Shown here in pieces: positions 17,641-26,200 of a DNA stretch of 64,000 nucleotides. Below the pieces are notes generated by a model that was not told the DNA's origin, ran no database searches, and saw nothing but the letters and a program-made list of their open reading frames with translations. Positions within the stretch are counted from its first letter, which is position 1, and each line of letters opens with the position of its first letter. Origin of the DNA: Flavobacterium proteolyticum (GTDB taxonomy: Bacteria; Bacteroidota; Bacteroidia; Flavobacteriales; Flavobacteriaceae); NCBI RefSeq assembly GCF_015223105.1, contig NZ_JADFTZ010000005.1:1-64000 (forward strand). Reading direction: 5' to 3'. A program made the translations under genes and the position numbers.

Positions 17641-18705
17641 TTAATAATTTTTTAACTTTTCATTAAAACCAATCGCCAATCCCACAAACTTACTGTAGCC
17701 TTCCATACCATCTTTTTGTTGGTTGGCTTTTAGGAAATTATCGTAGAAGTATTCAAAAAAGGTATTGATAGGCGTTTGGTATTTCTTCCAAAAGATTTCG
17801 TTTTCTTCAAAGTTTTTTAAAACACCTTTGTTTATTTTTTTCAAATAAGGCTCCGAGCTTCCTTCTTTTATTATCTCTAAATTATGCAATGCATAGCGCA
17901 ACGCAAAACTGTAGGCTGAGTATTGGAAATACAAATCCTCGTTTTTAGCAGCAGTTACAAATCCGATAAAATTGCATTCGCTTTCGCTGCCAATTCCCGT
18001 TTGATGTGCCATTTCGTGGCAAGTGGTTAGAGGTGAAGTGTATTTAGGTTTCAAATAATTGACTTGCGCTTCATTGGTAAACGGATTCAAATACCCACCA
18101 AATCCCATATAACTCAGCGGATAACTAAATAAAGACGATTTAATACTTTTTACTTCGTAACGAAATTCTTTTAAATCATTTGGGATGTTTTCATAACCTT
18201 TCAAAGCTAAATCATAAATTTCATCATGGGAATACGGAATCACAACGGCAACCGAATCATTTTTAGTGATTTGGAGTTGCAATGCATTGGTTTTTACCAT
18301 CATTTTTTCAATGAAAGCTACCAATTGTTCTTTCGAATATTCTTTTTCAATCTGCAATTTTTCATGTAATGGAATTCGGTAGTAGTTCATTCCCCAAAGC
18401 AAGTGAAAGAAAAAATAAAATACCGAAACCCAACTCAATATTGCTAATCCGTTATTCTTCCATTCTTTGAAAAAACCGATTCGGTATTTCCAAATCCAAC
18501 GGAATAAAAGTAAAATTAGAATGAAATAGATGACATCGCCAAACGAAAATGGTAACCAACCGAATACTTTTCTCGATACAAAAGCCAATTTCGGATAAAA
18601 ACCTTTGGTGTACCAATTTTCTACAAAATCAGGAAACAAACCAATCGTTTTTACCACGATGATTTGGATTATTAAAAATAAAGGAAGGACGAATTTTCTT
18701 TTCAC
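17641..18705 (-). CDS. DUF3810 family membrane metallopeptidase-like protein
   Basis: About three N-terminal membrane helices (near residues 5-25, 48-72 and 85-102) are followed by a soluble domain with a zinc-peptidase HEMAH motif and downstream GSESECNFIG, an HExxH plus Glu arrangement. This matches DUF3810. The GTG at 18705 (VKRKFVLPLF) is preferred because it opens directly into the first membrane segment; a TTG 48 bases upstream would add unlike residues. It could be a membrane-anchored protease with its active domain in the periplasm. Substrate unknown. Confidence 0.82.
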   Translation of the reverse strand: MKRKFVLPLFLIIQIIVVKTIGLFPDFVENWYTKGFYPKLAFVSRKVFGWLPFSFGDVIYFILILLLFRWIWKYRIGFFKEWKNNGLAILSWVSVFYFFFHLLWGMNYYRIPLHEKLQIEKEYSKEQLVAFIEKMMVKTNALQLQITKNDSVAVVIPYSHDEIYDLALKGYENIPNDLKEFRYEVKSIKSSLFSYPLSYMGFGGYLNPFTNEAQVNYLKPKYTSPLTTCHEMAHQTGIGSESECNFIGFVTAAKNEDLYFQYSAYSFALRYALHNLEIIKEGSSEPYLKKINKGVLKNFEENEIFWKKYQTPINTFFEYFYDNFLKANQQKDGMEGYSKFVGLAIGFNEKLKNY

Positions 18706-18742
18706 AGTGTTTTTTAAAACGTAAATATAATCACAAATCAAT

Positions 18743-18771
18743 TTGTAAAGCAATTAAACTTTGTAACTTTG
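18743..18771 (+). promoter_or_regulatory. Promoter of pepD
   Basis: A -33 TTG and a -7 TAACTTTG box are separated by 18 bases, close to the Bacteroidota consensus. The -7 box ends 38 bases before the pepD ATG. Confidence 0.6.
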
Positions 18772-18809
18772 TTATCTTAAACTTGAAACTTTAAACCTGA
18801 AACAAATCA

Positions 18810-20276
18810 ATGAGCCAAGAAATAAGAAATTTAGAGCCAAAAGCCCTTTGGAACAAATTTGCCGATTTGAATGCCGTTCCGCGTCCGTCTAAGAAAGAAG
18901 AGCGTGTGATTGCGTTCATGATGGAATTCGGACAAAAATTAGGATTGCCAACTGTGAAAGATCATGTGGGGAATGTAATTATCAAAAAACCTGCGACTCC
19001 AGGAATGGAAAACCGCAAGACCATTGTAATGCAATCGCATTTGGATATGGTACACCAAAAAAACAACGACACGAATTTCGATTTCGATACACAAGGAATT
19101 GAAATGTATGTTGATGGTGATTGGGTTCGTGCTAAAGGAACTACGCTTGGTGCTGATAACGGTTTAGGAGTAGCAACTATCATGGCGATTTTAGAAAGCA
19201 CTGATATTCCACATCCAGCAATTGAAGCTTTATTTACAATTGACGAAGAAACGGGAATGACAGGGGCAATGGGCTTACAAGGCGGCATGCTTGACGGAGA
19301 AATTTTACTGAATTTAGATACTGAAGAAGACGATGAAATCGATATCGGTTGTGCAGGTGGAGTAGATGTAACAGCTACTAGAACTTACAACGAAGAAGAA
19401 ACGCCAGAAGGTTCTGTTGGTTATACTATTACCGTGAAAGGCTTAAAAGGCGGTCACTCGGGAATGGATATTCATAAAGGATTAGGAAATGCGAACAAAA
19501 TCATGAACCGTTTATTATTTGACGGATTTGAGAATTTTGGTCTTCAAATTTCTGAAATTTCTGGAGGAAGTTTGCGTAATGCGATTCCGAGAGAAAGCGT
19601 TGCAAAAGTAATTATCGCGGCGATTTATGACGAAGCTTTTGTTTTTGATATGCAAGAAGTTATCAATGAAATCAAAGCCGAGTTCAAAACTATGGAGCCG
19701 AATTTAACGATTGAGATTGTTAAAAGCGAGTCAACTCCAGCAAAAGTAATGGATTTAGGCGTTCAAGAAGGTTTGTTACGAGCGATTTATGCAGCACACA
19801 ACGGCGTTTACAGAATGTCAGCTGATATGGCTGATTTAGTAGAAACATCGAATAATATTGCAAGAGTAATCGTAAAAGATGGCGAAATTTCAATTCAGAA
19901 TTTAACGCGTTCGTCTGTGGAGAGTTCTAAATTTGATTTGGCTAATGCTTTGCGTTCGGCTTACGAATTGTTTGGTTGCGAAGTTGAATTTGCAGGAAGT
20001 TACCCAGGTTGGACACCAAATGTAAAATCGGAAATTTTAGATGTATTGACCTCTATTTACGAAAAACAAAACGGTGCAAAACCAAATGTAGTAGCGTGTC
20101 ACGCTGGATTAGAATGTGGAATTTTAGGAACGAATTATCCAAACATGGACATGATTTCTTTTGGACCAACCATCCACGGAGCACACAGCCCAGATGAAAG
20201 AGCGAGTATTTCTTCTGCTCAAAAATATTGGAAATTTGTATTGGAAATTTTAGAGAATATTCCAGTTAAGAAATAA
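18810..20276 (+). CDS. pepD: aminoacyl-histidine dipeptidase (M20 family)
   Basis: The 488-residue product matches PepD, a di-zinc aminopeptidase that hydrolyses Xaa-His and other dipeptides in the cytosol. Metal-site segments are visible: QSHLDMV (about 75-81), GADNGLGVA (about 115), the catalytic IDEETGMTGA (about 148-157) and CHAGLECG near residue 430. There is no signal peptide. It has its own promoter and terminator and stands alone. Confidence 0.93.
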   Translation: MSQEIRNLEPKALWNKFADLNAVPRPSKKEERVIAFMMEFGQKLGLPTVKDHVGNVIIKKPATPGMENRKTIVMQSHLDMVHQKNNDTNFDFDTQGIEMYVDGDWVRAKGTTLGADNGLGVATIMAILESTDIPHPAIEALFTIDEETGMTGAMGLQGGMLDGEILLNLDTEEDDEIDIGCAGGVDVTATRTYNEEETPEGSVGYTITVKGLKGGHSGMDIHKGLGNANKIMNRLLFDGFENFGLQISEISGGSLRNAIPRESVAKVIIAAIYDEAFVFDMQEVINEIKAEFKTMEPNLTIEIVKSESTPAKVMDLGVQEGLLRAIYAAHNGVYRMSADMADLVETSNNIARVIVKDGEISIQNLTRSSVESSKFDLANALRSAYELFGCEVEFAGSYPGWTPNVKSEILDVLTSIYEKQNGAKPNVVACHAGLECGILGTNYPNMDMISFGPTIHGAHSPDERASISSAQKYWKFVLEILENIPVKK

Positions 20277-20300
20277 GAAGATAGAAAATAGAATAAAGAG

Positions 20301-20332
20301 AAAATCCCGAGTGAATGCTTGGGATTTTTTTG
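20301..20332 (+). terminator. Terminator of pepD
   Basis: AAATCCCGAG pairs with CTTGGGATTT (one G-U pair) and a T-run follows, 25 bases after the pepD stop. Confidence 0.8.
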
Positions 20333-20335
20333 TGT

Positions 20336-20407
20336 TGGCGCGAGCATCTTGCTCGTGACTATTTTTATGATTTGCTTTGTGTGCACGAGCGTGACGCTCG
20401 CGCTAGC
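20336..20407. repeat. REP-like imperfect hairpin, copy 2
   Basis: The left arm TGGCGCGAGCATCTTGCTCG pairs with a right arm containing CACGAGCGTGACGCTCGCG, with CTAGC beyond, around an AT-rich centre ending GTGTGC. The right half is almost identical to copy 1 at 279-301. Like copy 1, it lies just beyond the 3' end of a solitary leftward gene with its own inverted-repeat flank. Confidence 0.72.
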
Positions 20408-20444
20408 GGGGAAAATCCAGAAGTAGCCATTGAAGCAAACCGTT

Positions 20445-21035
20445 GTTAGCAGATGTTATTATTCTCGTTTATAACAATTGCTTTGTATTGTTACAATTTC
20501 GATATTTTTTTCGCTATATAATTCTTGATTAATTGTATTTTCAGATGGAATAGATTTATCTTGCTTAATATGAAACTTAAAATTTTTATATCCTAATCCT
20601 AAATATTCTGAACAGCCTTCTTTAAACCAATACAAAGAATCTTTATGTTTAATATCTTTTGCTTTTAGAGTTGACAAATCTATGTATTTTCCATCTGTTA
20701 AATAACCTTTAAATTCTTTGTTCAGAATGATTTTATAAATTGTGCTATCTGCTAAATGAATTTGAAATATAACGTTTTTGTAAGATGAAAAAGTAAAACC
20801 GCTTTTATGTTGATAGCCAGGAATTTTTAAAGGTGTAATTCCATTTGGACATTTATCTAATTCTTTGACTAAAACTGTAGTTAAAGGTTGTCCAAAATCT
20901 GAAATTTTAGTTTCACACAATTTAATTTTTGATAAATCAGTTAAATCACTTTGTGATAGGATTGTATGATTTATAAGTATAATTAATAAAAAAGTAAATA
21001 GTGATTTCATAGAGTTTTTTATAATATCTGCTAAC
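20445..21035 (-). mobile_element. candidate single-gene cassette bounded by an inverted repeat
   Basis: GTTAGCAGATGTTAT at the left and ATAATATCTGCTAAC at the right are inverted copies with 14 of 15 positions matching. They lie at the stop codon and 10 bases before the start codon of the enclosed gene, so the gene fills the unit. The ends resemble integron attC core sites (GTTRRRY / RYYYAAC) but do not match them exactly. No integrase is encoded in the window. Classification as a cassette is an inference. Confidence 0.35.
20459..21010 (-). CDS. hypothetical exported protein in a cassette-like unit
   Basis: I do not recognise this family. The ATG at 21010 gives a signal peptide (MKSLFTFLLIILINHTILSQ); a longer in-frame opening would bury it. 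The 160-residue mature part has two Cys (LCETKIS, DKCPNG), another in EGCSEYLG and one near the C terminus (SNCYK), which could form periplasmic disulfides. It is AT-rich, has no operon partner, and is tightly bounded by a 15-bp inverted repeat with a REP-like hairpin outside. It may be recently acquired. Function unknown. Confidence 0.72.
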   Translation of the reverse strand: MKSLFTFLLIILINHTILSQSDLTDLSKIKLCETKISDFGQPLTTVLVKELDKCPNGITPLKIPGYQHKSGFTFSSYKNVIFQIHLADSTIYKIILNKEFKGYLTDGKYIDLSTLKAKDIKHKDSLYWFKEGCSEYLGLGYKNFKFHIKQDKSIPSENTINQELYSEKNIEIVTIQSNCYKRE

Positions 21036-21162
21036 TCGTTTATATACGAAACTTTCGAACTAGTATCATACCATATTGGCAAGATTGGCGAAAGTTTGGC
21101 AAGTTTTTATTTCGCTTATTTTTTTAACGAAATCAAATATAATAAAATATTTACAATTTCTA

Positions 21163-21196
21163 AAACAAAAAAGGCCCACTTTCGTGAACCTTTTCG
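21163..21196 (-). terminator. Terminator of the TonB receptor/PepSY operon
   Basis: On the minus strand AAGGTTCAC pairs with GTGGGCCTT through two G-U pairs, then TTTTTTGTTTT follows. The PepSY gene stop is 5 bases away on its upstream side. Confidence 0.7.
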
Positions 21197-21200
21197 TTTA

Positions 21201-21749
21201 TTAACTCAAAATAATTAAAACTAAGATGGGGAAAATAATTCCGGCTACGGCTAGTTTCCAGCCTCGCTTTTTAAAGGTGTTTTTGCCGTGGGTTACCATT
21301 AAAGTTCCCGTTATGGCAATTAATATTAAGGAGATTCCAAAAATGTCAGAGTAGTAAATCCACCAGTTAGAAGTGTTTTTGTGCAACTTCATCGTTTGAC
21401 TGATAATCGGTGTTTTGTTGAAGGCAACAATTTCACCTTTACCTGTTTTCATATCGATTTCTACATCGTGCTTTTCAAACGAAATTTTAAACGTACCTTT
21501 CTTTACGTTATGGCGACGCATTTTATCATCGATGCCCAATTGTTTTCCTAAGTTTTCAGCAAATTCTTCTGTAATTTGGCTTTCTTCTGGTAATTGTACT
21601 TTGATGTTTTTGGTTTCAATCGTATATTTTTCAGGATGCCAATGCTCTCTGTGGTTCATTAAAATTCCTGAAAAAGCAAACGAAATAATTAATCCTACGT
21701 AGAAGTAACCAAAATCGCGGTGAATGTCTCTAACTAATTTTTGTTTCAT
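21201..21749 (-). CDS. PepSY-associated membrane helix protein
   Basis: A 182-residue protein with a membrane helix near residues 12-33, a soluble PepSY-like middle (FKISFEKHDVEIDMKTGKGEI), and two further helices near 128-152 and 162-181. The first helix begins after VRDIHRDFGYFYVGL, typical of PepSY_TM proteins that accompany TonB-dependent siderophore receptors; some of these act in reduction or release of iron. It follows the receptor gene by 20 bases and ends at a terminator, so the two form an operon. Confidence 0.85.
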   Translation of the reverse strand: MKQKLVRDIHRDFGYFYVGLIISFAFSGILMNHREHWHPEKYTIETKNIKVQLPEESQITEEFAENLGKQLGIDDKMRRHNVKKGTFKISFEKHDVEIDMKTGKGEIVAFNKTPIISQTMKLHKNTSNWWIYYSDIFGISLILIAITGTLMVTHGKNTFKKRGWKLAVAGIIFPILVLIILS

Positions 21750-21769
21750 GTTTTTATTTAATTGAATTC

Positions 21770-23974
21770 TTAAAATTTGTATCGTAAGGAAGTTAAAATT
21801 TGTCTTGGGGCAATAGGGTTTACACTGTAATTTTCATGTAAAGTATAATTCAACTCGTTGGTAATATTAGATAATTTGCAAAGTAATGAAAATTGTTTCC
21901 AATTGTAACCTAACGATACATCAATTGTTGTGTAGCCATTAACTGGAATTTCTCTATCCCAAATTCCGTTTGGATAAGCAGGATTTACTTGATTGTTCCA
22001 ACCTCCAAGTCTGTCACCAATATAGTTTCCAATCGCTCCAACCGATACATTTTTAAGAACTCCAGTTTGTACCGTATAAAAGAAACTTAAGTTAGCTGTA
22101 TGCTGAGGCGTTCTTACCAAACGATCGCCTTCTATAAAACTTCCTGTGGCACCAGTGGTTTTGGTATAACGCATGTCGTTATAACTATATCCTGATATAA
22201 TGTTTAAACCATCAATTGGTTTGTAGTTTAAGTCTAATTCAATTCCTTTACTGGTTGTTTCTCCGCTTAATGCTTTTACGTTAGTATTGGTATTGATGTT
22301 TCCGTTTGCATCAAATTCAGCTGTTTGTGCTAAATTGCTGTTTACAATTTGATATAAAGTAACGTTTGTTGTTAATTTTCCTTTAAAGAATTCGTTTTTA
22401 ACACCTACTTCAATTTGGTCAATAATAGAAGGTTTAATCGCTTCATTGTAAATGGTTACTCCCGTATTTGGTGTGAATGAGTTGGAGTAACTAGAAAATA
22501 AAGTAGTGTATTTGGTAGGTTGGTAAATCAATCCTACTTTAGGTGAAAAAGCTCTGTCGTTTCGGATGGTTTCTTCTGTAACTGTATTTGCAGCGATATT
22601 GTATGTCTCTGGTTTTGCTTCTTGGTATGAATAACGAACGCCTAATAACGCTTTGAATTTGTCAGAAAACGAAATTAAATCTTGTGCATAAACTCCAAAA
22701 CGTGTAGTTTCTGTTTTTACGATTCTCGTTACTTCAGAAGGTAAAATTGGTCCTTCATTTGAAGCTGCATAAGACGACGGATCAAAAATATTTACGGTAT
22801 CGTATGTAGTTACGGTTGCTCCTGTTGTTGGATCATAAAATCTGAAAGTGTAAGCATCAGCATAAGAAATTTCAGTATCGATACCCGTAAACAATTGGTG
22901 TTTGATTTTACCTGTTTTAAAGTTGCCTTGTAAACTAATCTGGTTAGCAAAAATTTGTTCTACGGCTTTATTTCTTCCGTAAGGACGATTCCAATCGCCA
23001 TTTGCCGCAGGTTGAATACGTTCTGTACCAATCGATTCTCTATCGTAATCTTGGAAAGAAGAATTAAAATTCAGTTTCCATTTGGGATTGAATTCATGGT
23101 TTACTAATATCGAAGCGGTTGCTTGTTTGGTGTTTCCATTTGACCATTTTGCCCCTAAATAAGCGTTTCTTGGTACATCTGCAATTTCTTTTCCAATAGA
23201 ACCAGTTCCGAAATCTGGTGTCCAATCGTCGCTTAAATAATCGGCTTGAAGCGTGATTTCTGTTTTGTCACTCACTTTAAAAAGTAGAGAAGGATTTACG
23301 TAGTAACGTTCTTTAGTAACATAATCTCTAAAACTTTCTGAATTTTCATACGAACCATTAAAGCGATAGGCAATCGAATTATTAAAAGCACCATATACAT
23401 CAGCTGAAGGTTTGTAGAAATTGTAACTTCCGGCTTGCATTGTAAATTCGCCGCCTGTTTTGAAATTTGGAGATTTAGTTACCATATTCATAATTCCTCC
23501 AGGTGCTACATTTCCGTATAAAAGAGCAGCACTTCCTTTTAGAATTTCTACTTTTTCTAATGAAGCCACTTCGGGAATAGAACCACTATTAAAACGGAAA
23601 CCATTTTTAAACATGTTATTTGCCGACATATCATAACCTCTTGACCAAAACGATTCTTGAGCACCGCCACGAGCCGAACCCACGTAAACACCGTTGGCAT
23701 TTTTAACCACATCACTTAAACGAATCGATTGTTGTTGTTGGATAATTTCTGAACCAATAACCTGAATAGCTTGAGGTAAATCTTTTTCTTTGATTCCAGC
23801 TCGGTTAACTGAAGACTTAGAAGGATTATTTTTTCCGTTAATGACTACTTCGTTTAACGTTTTTACAGTATCGTTTTCTGTAAAATAGTTTTCGCTAACA
23901 TCGTTTGGGGTTTGTTGGGCCACTGCCTGAAAAGAAGACAGTAGTACTATAGATTTGAAAATGTTTTTATACAT
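21770..23974 (-). CDS. TonB-dependent siderophore receptor
   Basis: This 734-residue outer-membrane receptor has a signal peptide (MYKNIFKSIVLLSSFQAVAQ), a plug domain (DLPQAIQVIGSEIIQQQQ, then ASLEKVEILKGSAALLYGN about 135-155), and a 22-strand-type barrel ending in the aromatic C-terminal residue of RYKF. The plug and barrel order resemble the ferric-hydroxamate (FhuA/FoxA) type. There is no CarboxypepD-like N-terminal domain, unlike the receptor at 61.6 kb. The promoter is flanked by two near-identical palindromic sites, which suggests iron-responsive repression. The ligand is not determined. Confidence 0.92.
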   Translation of the reverse strand: MYKNIFKSIVLLSSFQAVAQQTPNDVSENYFTENDTVKTLNEVVINGKNNPSKSSVNRAGIKEKDLPQAIQVIGSEIIQQQQSIRLSDVVKNANGVYVGSARGGAQESFWSRGYDMSANNMFKNGFRFNSGSIPEVASLEKVEILKGSAALLYGNVAPGGIMNMVTKSPNFKTGGEFTMQAGSYNFYKPSADVYGAFNNSIAYRFNGSYENSESFRDYVTKERYYVNPSLLFKVSDKTEITLQADYLSDDWTPDFGTGSIGKEIADVPRNAYLGAKWSNGNTKQATASILVNHEFNPKWKLNFNSSFQDYDRESIGTERIQPAANGDWNRPYGRNKAVEQIFANQISLQGNFKTGKIKHQLFTGIDTEISYADAYTFRFYDPTTGATVTTYDTVNIFDPSSYAASNEGPILPSEVTRIVKTETTRFGVYAQDLISFSDKFKALLGVRYSYQEAKPETYNIAANTVTEETIRNDRAFSPKVGLIYQPTKYTTLFSSYSNSFTPNTGVTIYNEAIKPSIIDQIEVGVKNEFFKGKLTTNVTLYQIVNSNLAQTAEFDANGNINTNTNVKALSGETTSKGIELDLNYKPIDGLNIISGYSYNDMRYTKTTGATGSFIEGDRLVRTPQHTANLSFFYTVQTGVLKNVSVGAIGNYIGDRLGGWNNQVNPAYPNGIWDREIPVNGYTTIDVSLGYNWKQFSLLCKLSNITNELNYTLHENYSVNPIAPRQILTSLRYKF

Positions 23975-23975
23975 C

Positions 23976-23998
23976 TTATTTAGATTTAATTAAAATAA
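23976..23998 (-). promoter_or_regulatory. Operator-like site B of the TonB receptor gene (Fur-like)
   Basis: This 23-base site is identical to site A at 24037-24059 at 21 of 23 positions and shares TTATTTAGA and AAATAA ends. It covers the predicted transcription start and the leader, so a bound repressor would block transcription. Confidence 0.5.
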
Positions 23999-24003
23999 TA
24001 ATG

Positions 24004-24034
24004 CAAATTTATAGCGCCAAAATGAATTCACAAA
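24004..24034 (-). promoter_or_regulatory. Promoter of the TonB receptor operon
   Basis: On the minus strand TTTG and TAAATTTG are separated by exactly 19 bases, a textbook Bacteroidota promoter. The -7 box ends 29 bases before the ATG. Confidence 0.7.
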
Positions 24035-24036
24035 AT

Positions 24037-24059
24037 TTATTTAGACTTAATTTAAATAA
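24037..24059 (-). promoter_or_regulatory. Operator-like site A of the TonB receptor gene (Fur-like)
   Basis: An imperfect palindrome with TTATTTA and TAAATAA half-sites lies 2 bases upstream of the -33 box. Its AT-rich half-site pattern resembles Fur-type boxes. The identity of the regulator is inferred from the receptor it controls. Confidence 0.55.
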
Positions 24060-24131
24060 AATTTTTAAATAATTGATTTTCAATTGTAAAACTTTTAAAG
24101 ACAGAAACTTTTATACTTTCAACTAAAATTG

Positions 24132-24139
24132 TAACTTTG
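24132..24139 (+). promoter_or_regulatory. -7 promoter box of prfA
   Basis: TAACTTTG is a perfect TAnnTTTG match 22 bases before the prfA ATG. The -33 region is not clear. Confidence 0.5.
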
Positions 24140-24161
24140 CACTCCAAAATAAATAACAGCC

Positions 24162-25235
24162 ATGTTAGAGAGATTACAATATGTAAAACAACGTTTTGAC
24201 GAAGTATCCGATTTGATTATTCAACCGGATGTTATTGCGGATCAAAAGCGTTATGTACAATTAAATAAAGAATACAAAGACTTAAAAGAACTTGTTGAAA
24301 AACGTGATGAGTATATCAACTTAGTTGGAAATATCAATGAAGCCAAAGAAATCATTGCGGATGGTTCGGATGCCGAAATGGTAGAAATGGCTAAAATGCA
24401 ATTGGATGAAGCAAATGAGCGTTTACCTCAATTAGAAGAGGAAATTAAGTTCATGTTGATTCCTAAAGATCCAGAAGATGCGAAAAACGTTATGGTGGAA
24501 ATCCGTGCGGGTACTGGAGGAGATGAGGCTTCTATTTTTGCAGGTGATTTGTATCGTATGTACACGAAATATTGTGAATCAAAAGGCTGGAGAACTTCTT
24601 TAGTAGACATGAACGAAGGAACTTCAGGTGGATTTAAAGAGGTAATTTTTGAAGTTACAGGTGAAGATGTTTACGGAACATTGAAATACGAAGCAGGAGT
24701 GCACCGTGTACAGCGTGTCCCACAAACGGAAACGCAAGGTCGTGTTCACACTTCAGCAGCAACGGTAATGGTGTTACCAGAAGCGGAAGAATTTGACGTA
24801 CAAATTGATATGAATGACGTTCGTATCGACTTTTTCTGTTCGTCTGGTCCTGGTGGACAATCGGTAAATACTACGAAATCTGCAGTTCGTATGACGCACA
24901 TTCCTACAGGATTGGTAGCGCAATGTCAGGACGAGAAATCACAACATAAAAACAAGGATAAGGCGTTAACGGTTTTACGTTCTCGTTTGTATGAAATGGA
25001 ATTGGCCAAAAAACAAGAAGAAGATGCGAAAAAACGTAATTCTCAGGTAAGTTCGGGTGACCGTTCGGCTAAGATTAGAACGTACAATTATCCGCAAGGA
25101 CGTGTAACCGATCACCGAATTGGAATGGATATCTTTGATATGGATGGTGTAATGAGTGGAAAAATCCAAAAATTTATCGACGAATTACAATTGGTAGCTA
25201 ACACCGAAAAATTAAAAGAAAGCGAAGTTTTCTAA
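24162..25235 (+). CDS. prfA: peptide chain release factor 1
   Basis: RF1 recognises UAA and UAG stop codons and triggers peptide release. The 357-residue product has the codon-recognition motif as PQT in [18 protein letters not shown] (about 184-200; E. coli has PAT) and the catalytic GGQ in [12 protein letters not shown] (about 227-238). Domain 1 is the N-terminal coiled coil. It is rightward, followed by pyrF after a 140-base spacer containing short repeats. Confidence 0.96.
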   Translation: MLERLQYVKQRFDEVSDLIIQPDVIADQKRYVQLNKEYKDLKELVEKRDEYINLVGNINEAKEIIADGSDAEMVEMAKMQLDEANERLPQLEEEIKFMLIPKDPEDAKNVMVEIRAGTGGDEASIFAGDLYRMYTKYCESKGWRTSLVDMNEGTSGGFKEVIFEVTGEDVYGTLKYEAGVHRVQRVPQTETQGRVHTSAATVMVLPEAEEFDVQIDMNDVRIDFFCSSGPGGQSVNTTKSAVRMTHIPTGLVAQCQDEKSQHKNKDKALTVLRSRLYEMELAKKQEEDAKKRNSQVSSGDRSAKIRTYNYPQGRVTDHRIGMDIFDMDGVMSGKIQKFIDELQLVANTEKLKESEVF

Positions 25236-25305
25236 ATGAAAGAAAACAGAACATAGAAGATAGAGAAAAGATGCTGAACAATATTTTGTTTGGCATTTTT
25301 TTTAA

Positions 25306-25356
25306 AACTTTGCGTCCCGAAACTTCGGGATTGCGAAAAACTTTGCGAACTTTGCG
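25306..25356. repeat. short CTTTGCG repeat cluster with a small hairpin
   Basis: AACTTTGCG occurs three times in 51 bases, the last two directly abutting, and TCCCGAA/TTCGGGA forms a 7-bp hairpin between the first and second. The cluster lies in the 140-base spacer just before pyrF. I recall similar CTTTGCG runs between genes of other Flavobacteriia. Some copies approach the TAnnTTTG promoter consensus but lack the TA. Confidence 0.5.
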
Positions 25357-25375
25357 TTTAAATAACAACAACACA

Positions 25376-26188
25376 ATGACTACTGAACAACTCATTTCTC
25401 AAATCCGAACTAAAAAATCATTTCTATGTATTGGTTTGGATGTTGATTTAAATAAAATTCCAGAACATTTACTACAAACCGAAGATGCCATTTTCGAATT
25501 CAACAAAGCCATTATCGATGCTACACATGATTTATGTGTTTCCTACAAGCCGAATACTGCTTTTTATGAAGCTTACGGCATCAAAGGTTGGCAATCGTTA
25601 GAAAAAACGATTAATTATATAAACCAGAAATATCCAGAAATCTTCACCATTGCCGATGCAAAACGTGGTGATATTGGCAATACGTCTTCCATGTATGCCA
25701 GAGCCTTTTTCAACGATTTAGATTTCGATTCGGTAACGGTGGCGCCTTATATGGGAAAAGATTCAGTAGAACCTTTCTTATCATTTGAAGATAAACACAC
25801 GATTATGTTAGCGTTAACTTCAAACGAAGGAGCTTTTGATTTCCAAACGCAAAATGTCGATGGTAAAGAATTGTACAAAGTGGTTTTGGAAACTTCAAAA
25901 TCTTGGAAAAACGCTCATAATTTAATGTACGTAGTTGGCGCAACTAAAGCCGAATATTTCACTGAAATCCGAAAAATAGTTCCTGATAGTTTCTTGTTAG
26001 TTCCCGGTGTTGGCGCTCAAGGCGGAAGTTTAGCTGAGGTTTGCAAATATGGAATGAATGCTAATATTGGCTTGTTAATCAATTCTTCCAGAGGCATTAT
26101 TTATGCTTCAAACGGAACAGATTTCGCTGAAAAGGCTAGGGAAGAAGCTTTGAAATTACAACAAGAAATGCAACATATTTTAGGGTAA
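25376..26188 (+). CDS. pyrF: orotidine 5'-phosphate decarboxylase (type 2)
   Basis: OMP decarboxylase makes UMP, the last step of de novo pyrimidine synthesis. The active-site segment [15 protein letters not shown] (about 87-101) identifies the longer PyrF type 2 subfamily, and [10 protein letters not shown] and NSSRGIIYA close the barrel. The ATG at 25376 ([11 protein letters not shown]) is preferred over one 105 bases upstream, whose extra residues come from repeat sequence. The following BtuF-like gene is 12 bases downstream, so they may be cotranscribed. Confidence 0.94.
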   Translation: MTTEQLISQIRTKKSFLCIGLDVDLNKIPEHLLQTEDAIFEFNKAIIDATHDLCVSYKPNTAFYEAYGIKGWQSLEKTINYINQKYPEIFTIADAKRGDIGNTSSMYARAFFNDLDFDSVTVAPYMGKDSVEPFLSFEDKHTIMLALTSNEGAFDFQTQNVDGKELYKVVLETSKSWKNAHNLMYVVGATKAEYFTEIRKIVPDSFLLVPGVGAQGGSLAEVCKYGMNANIGLLINSSRGIIYASNGTDFAEKAREEALKLQQEMQHILG

Positions 26189-26200
26189 ATATTGAACAAA

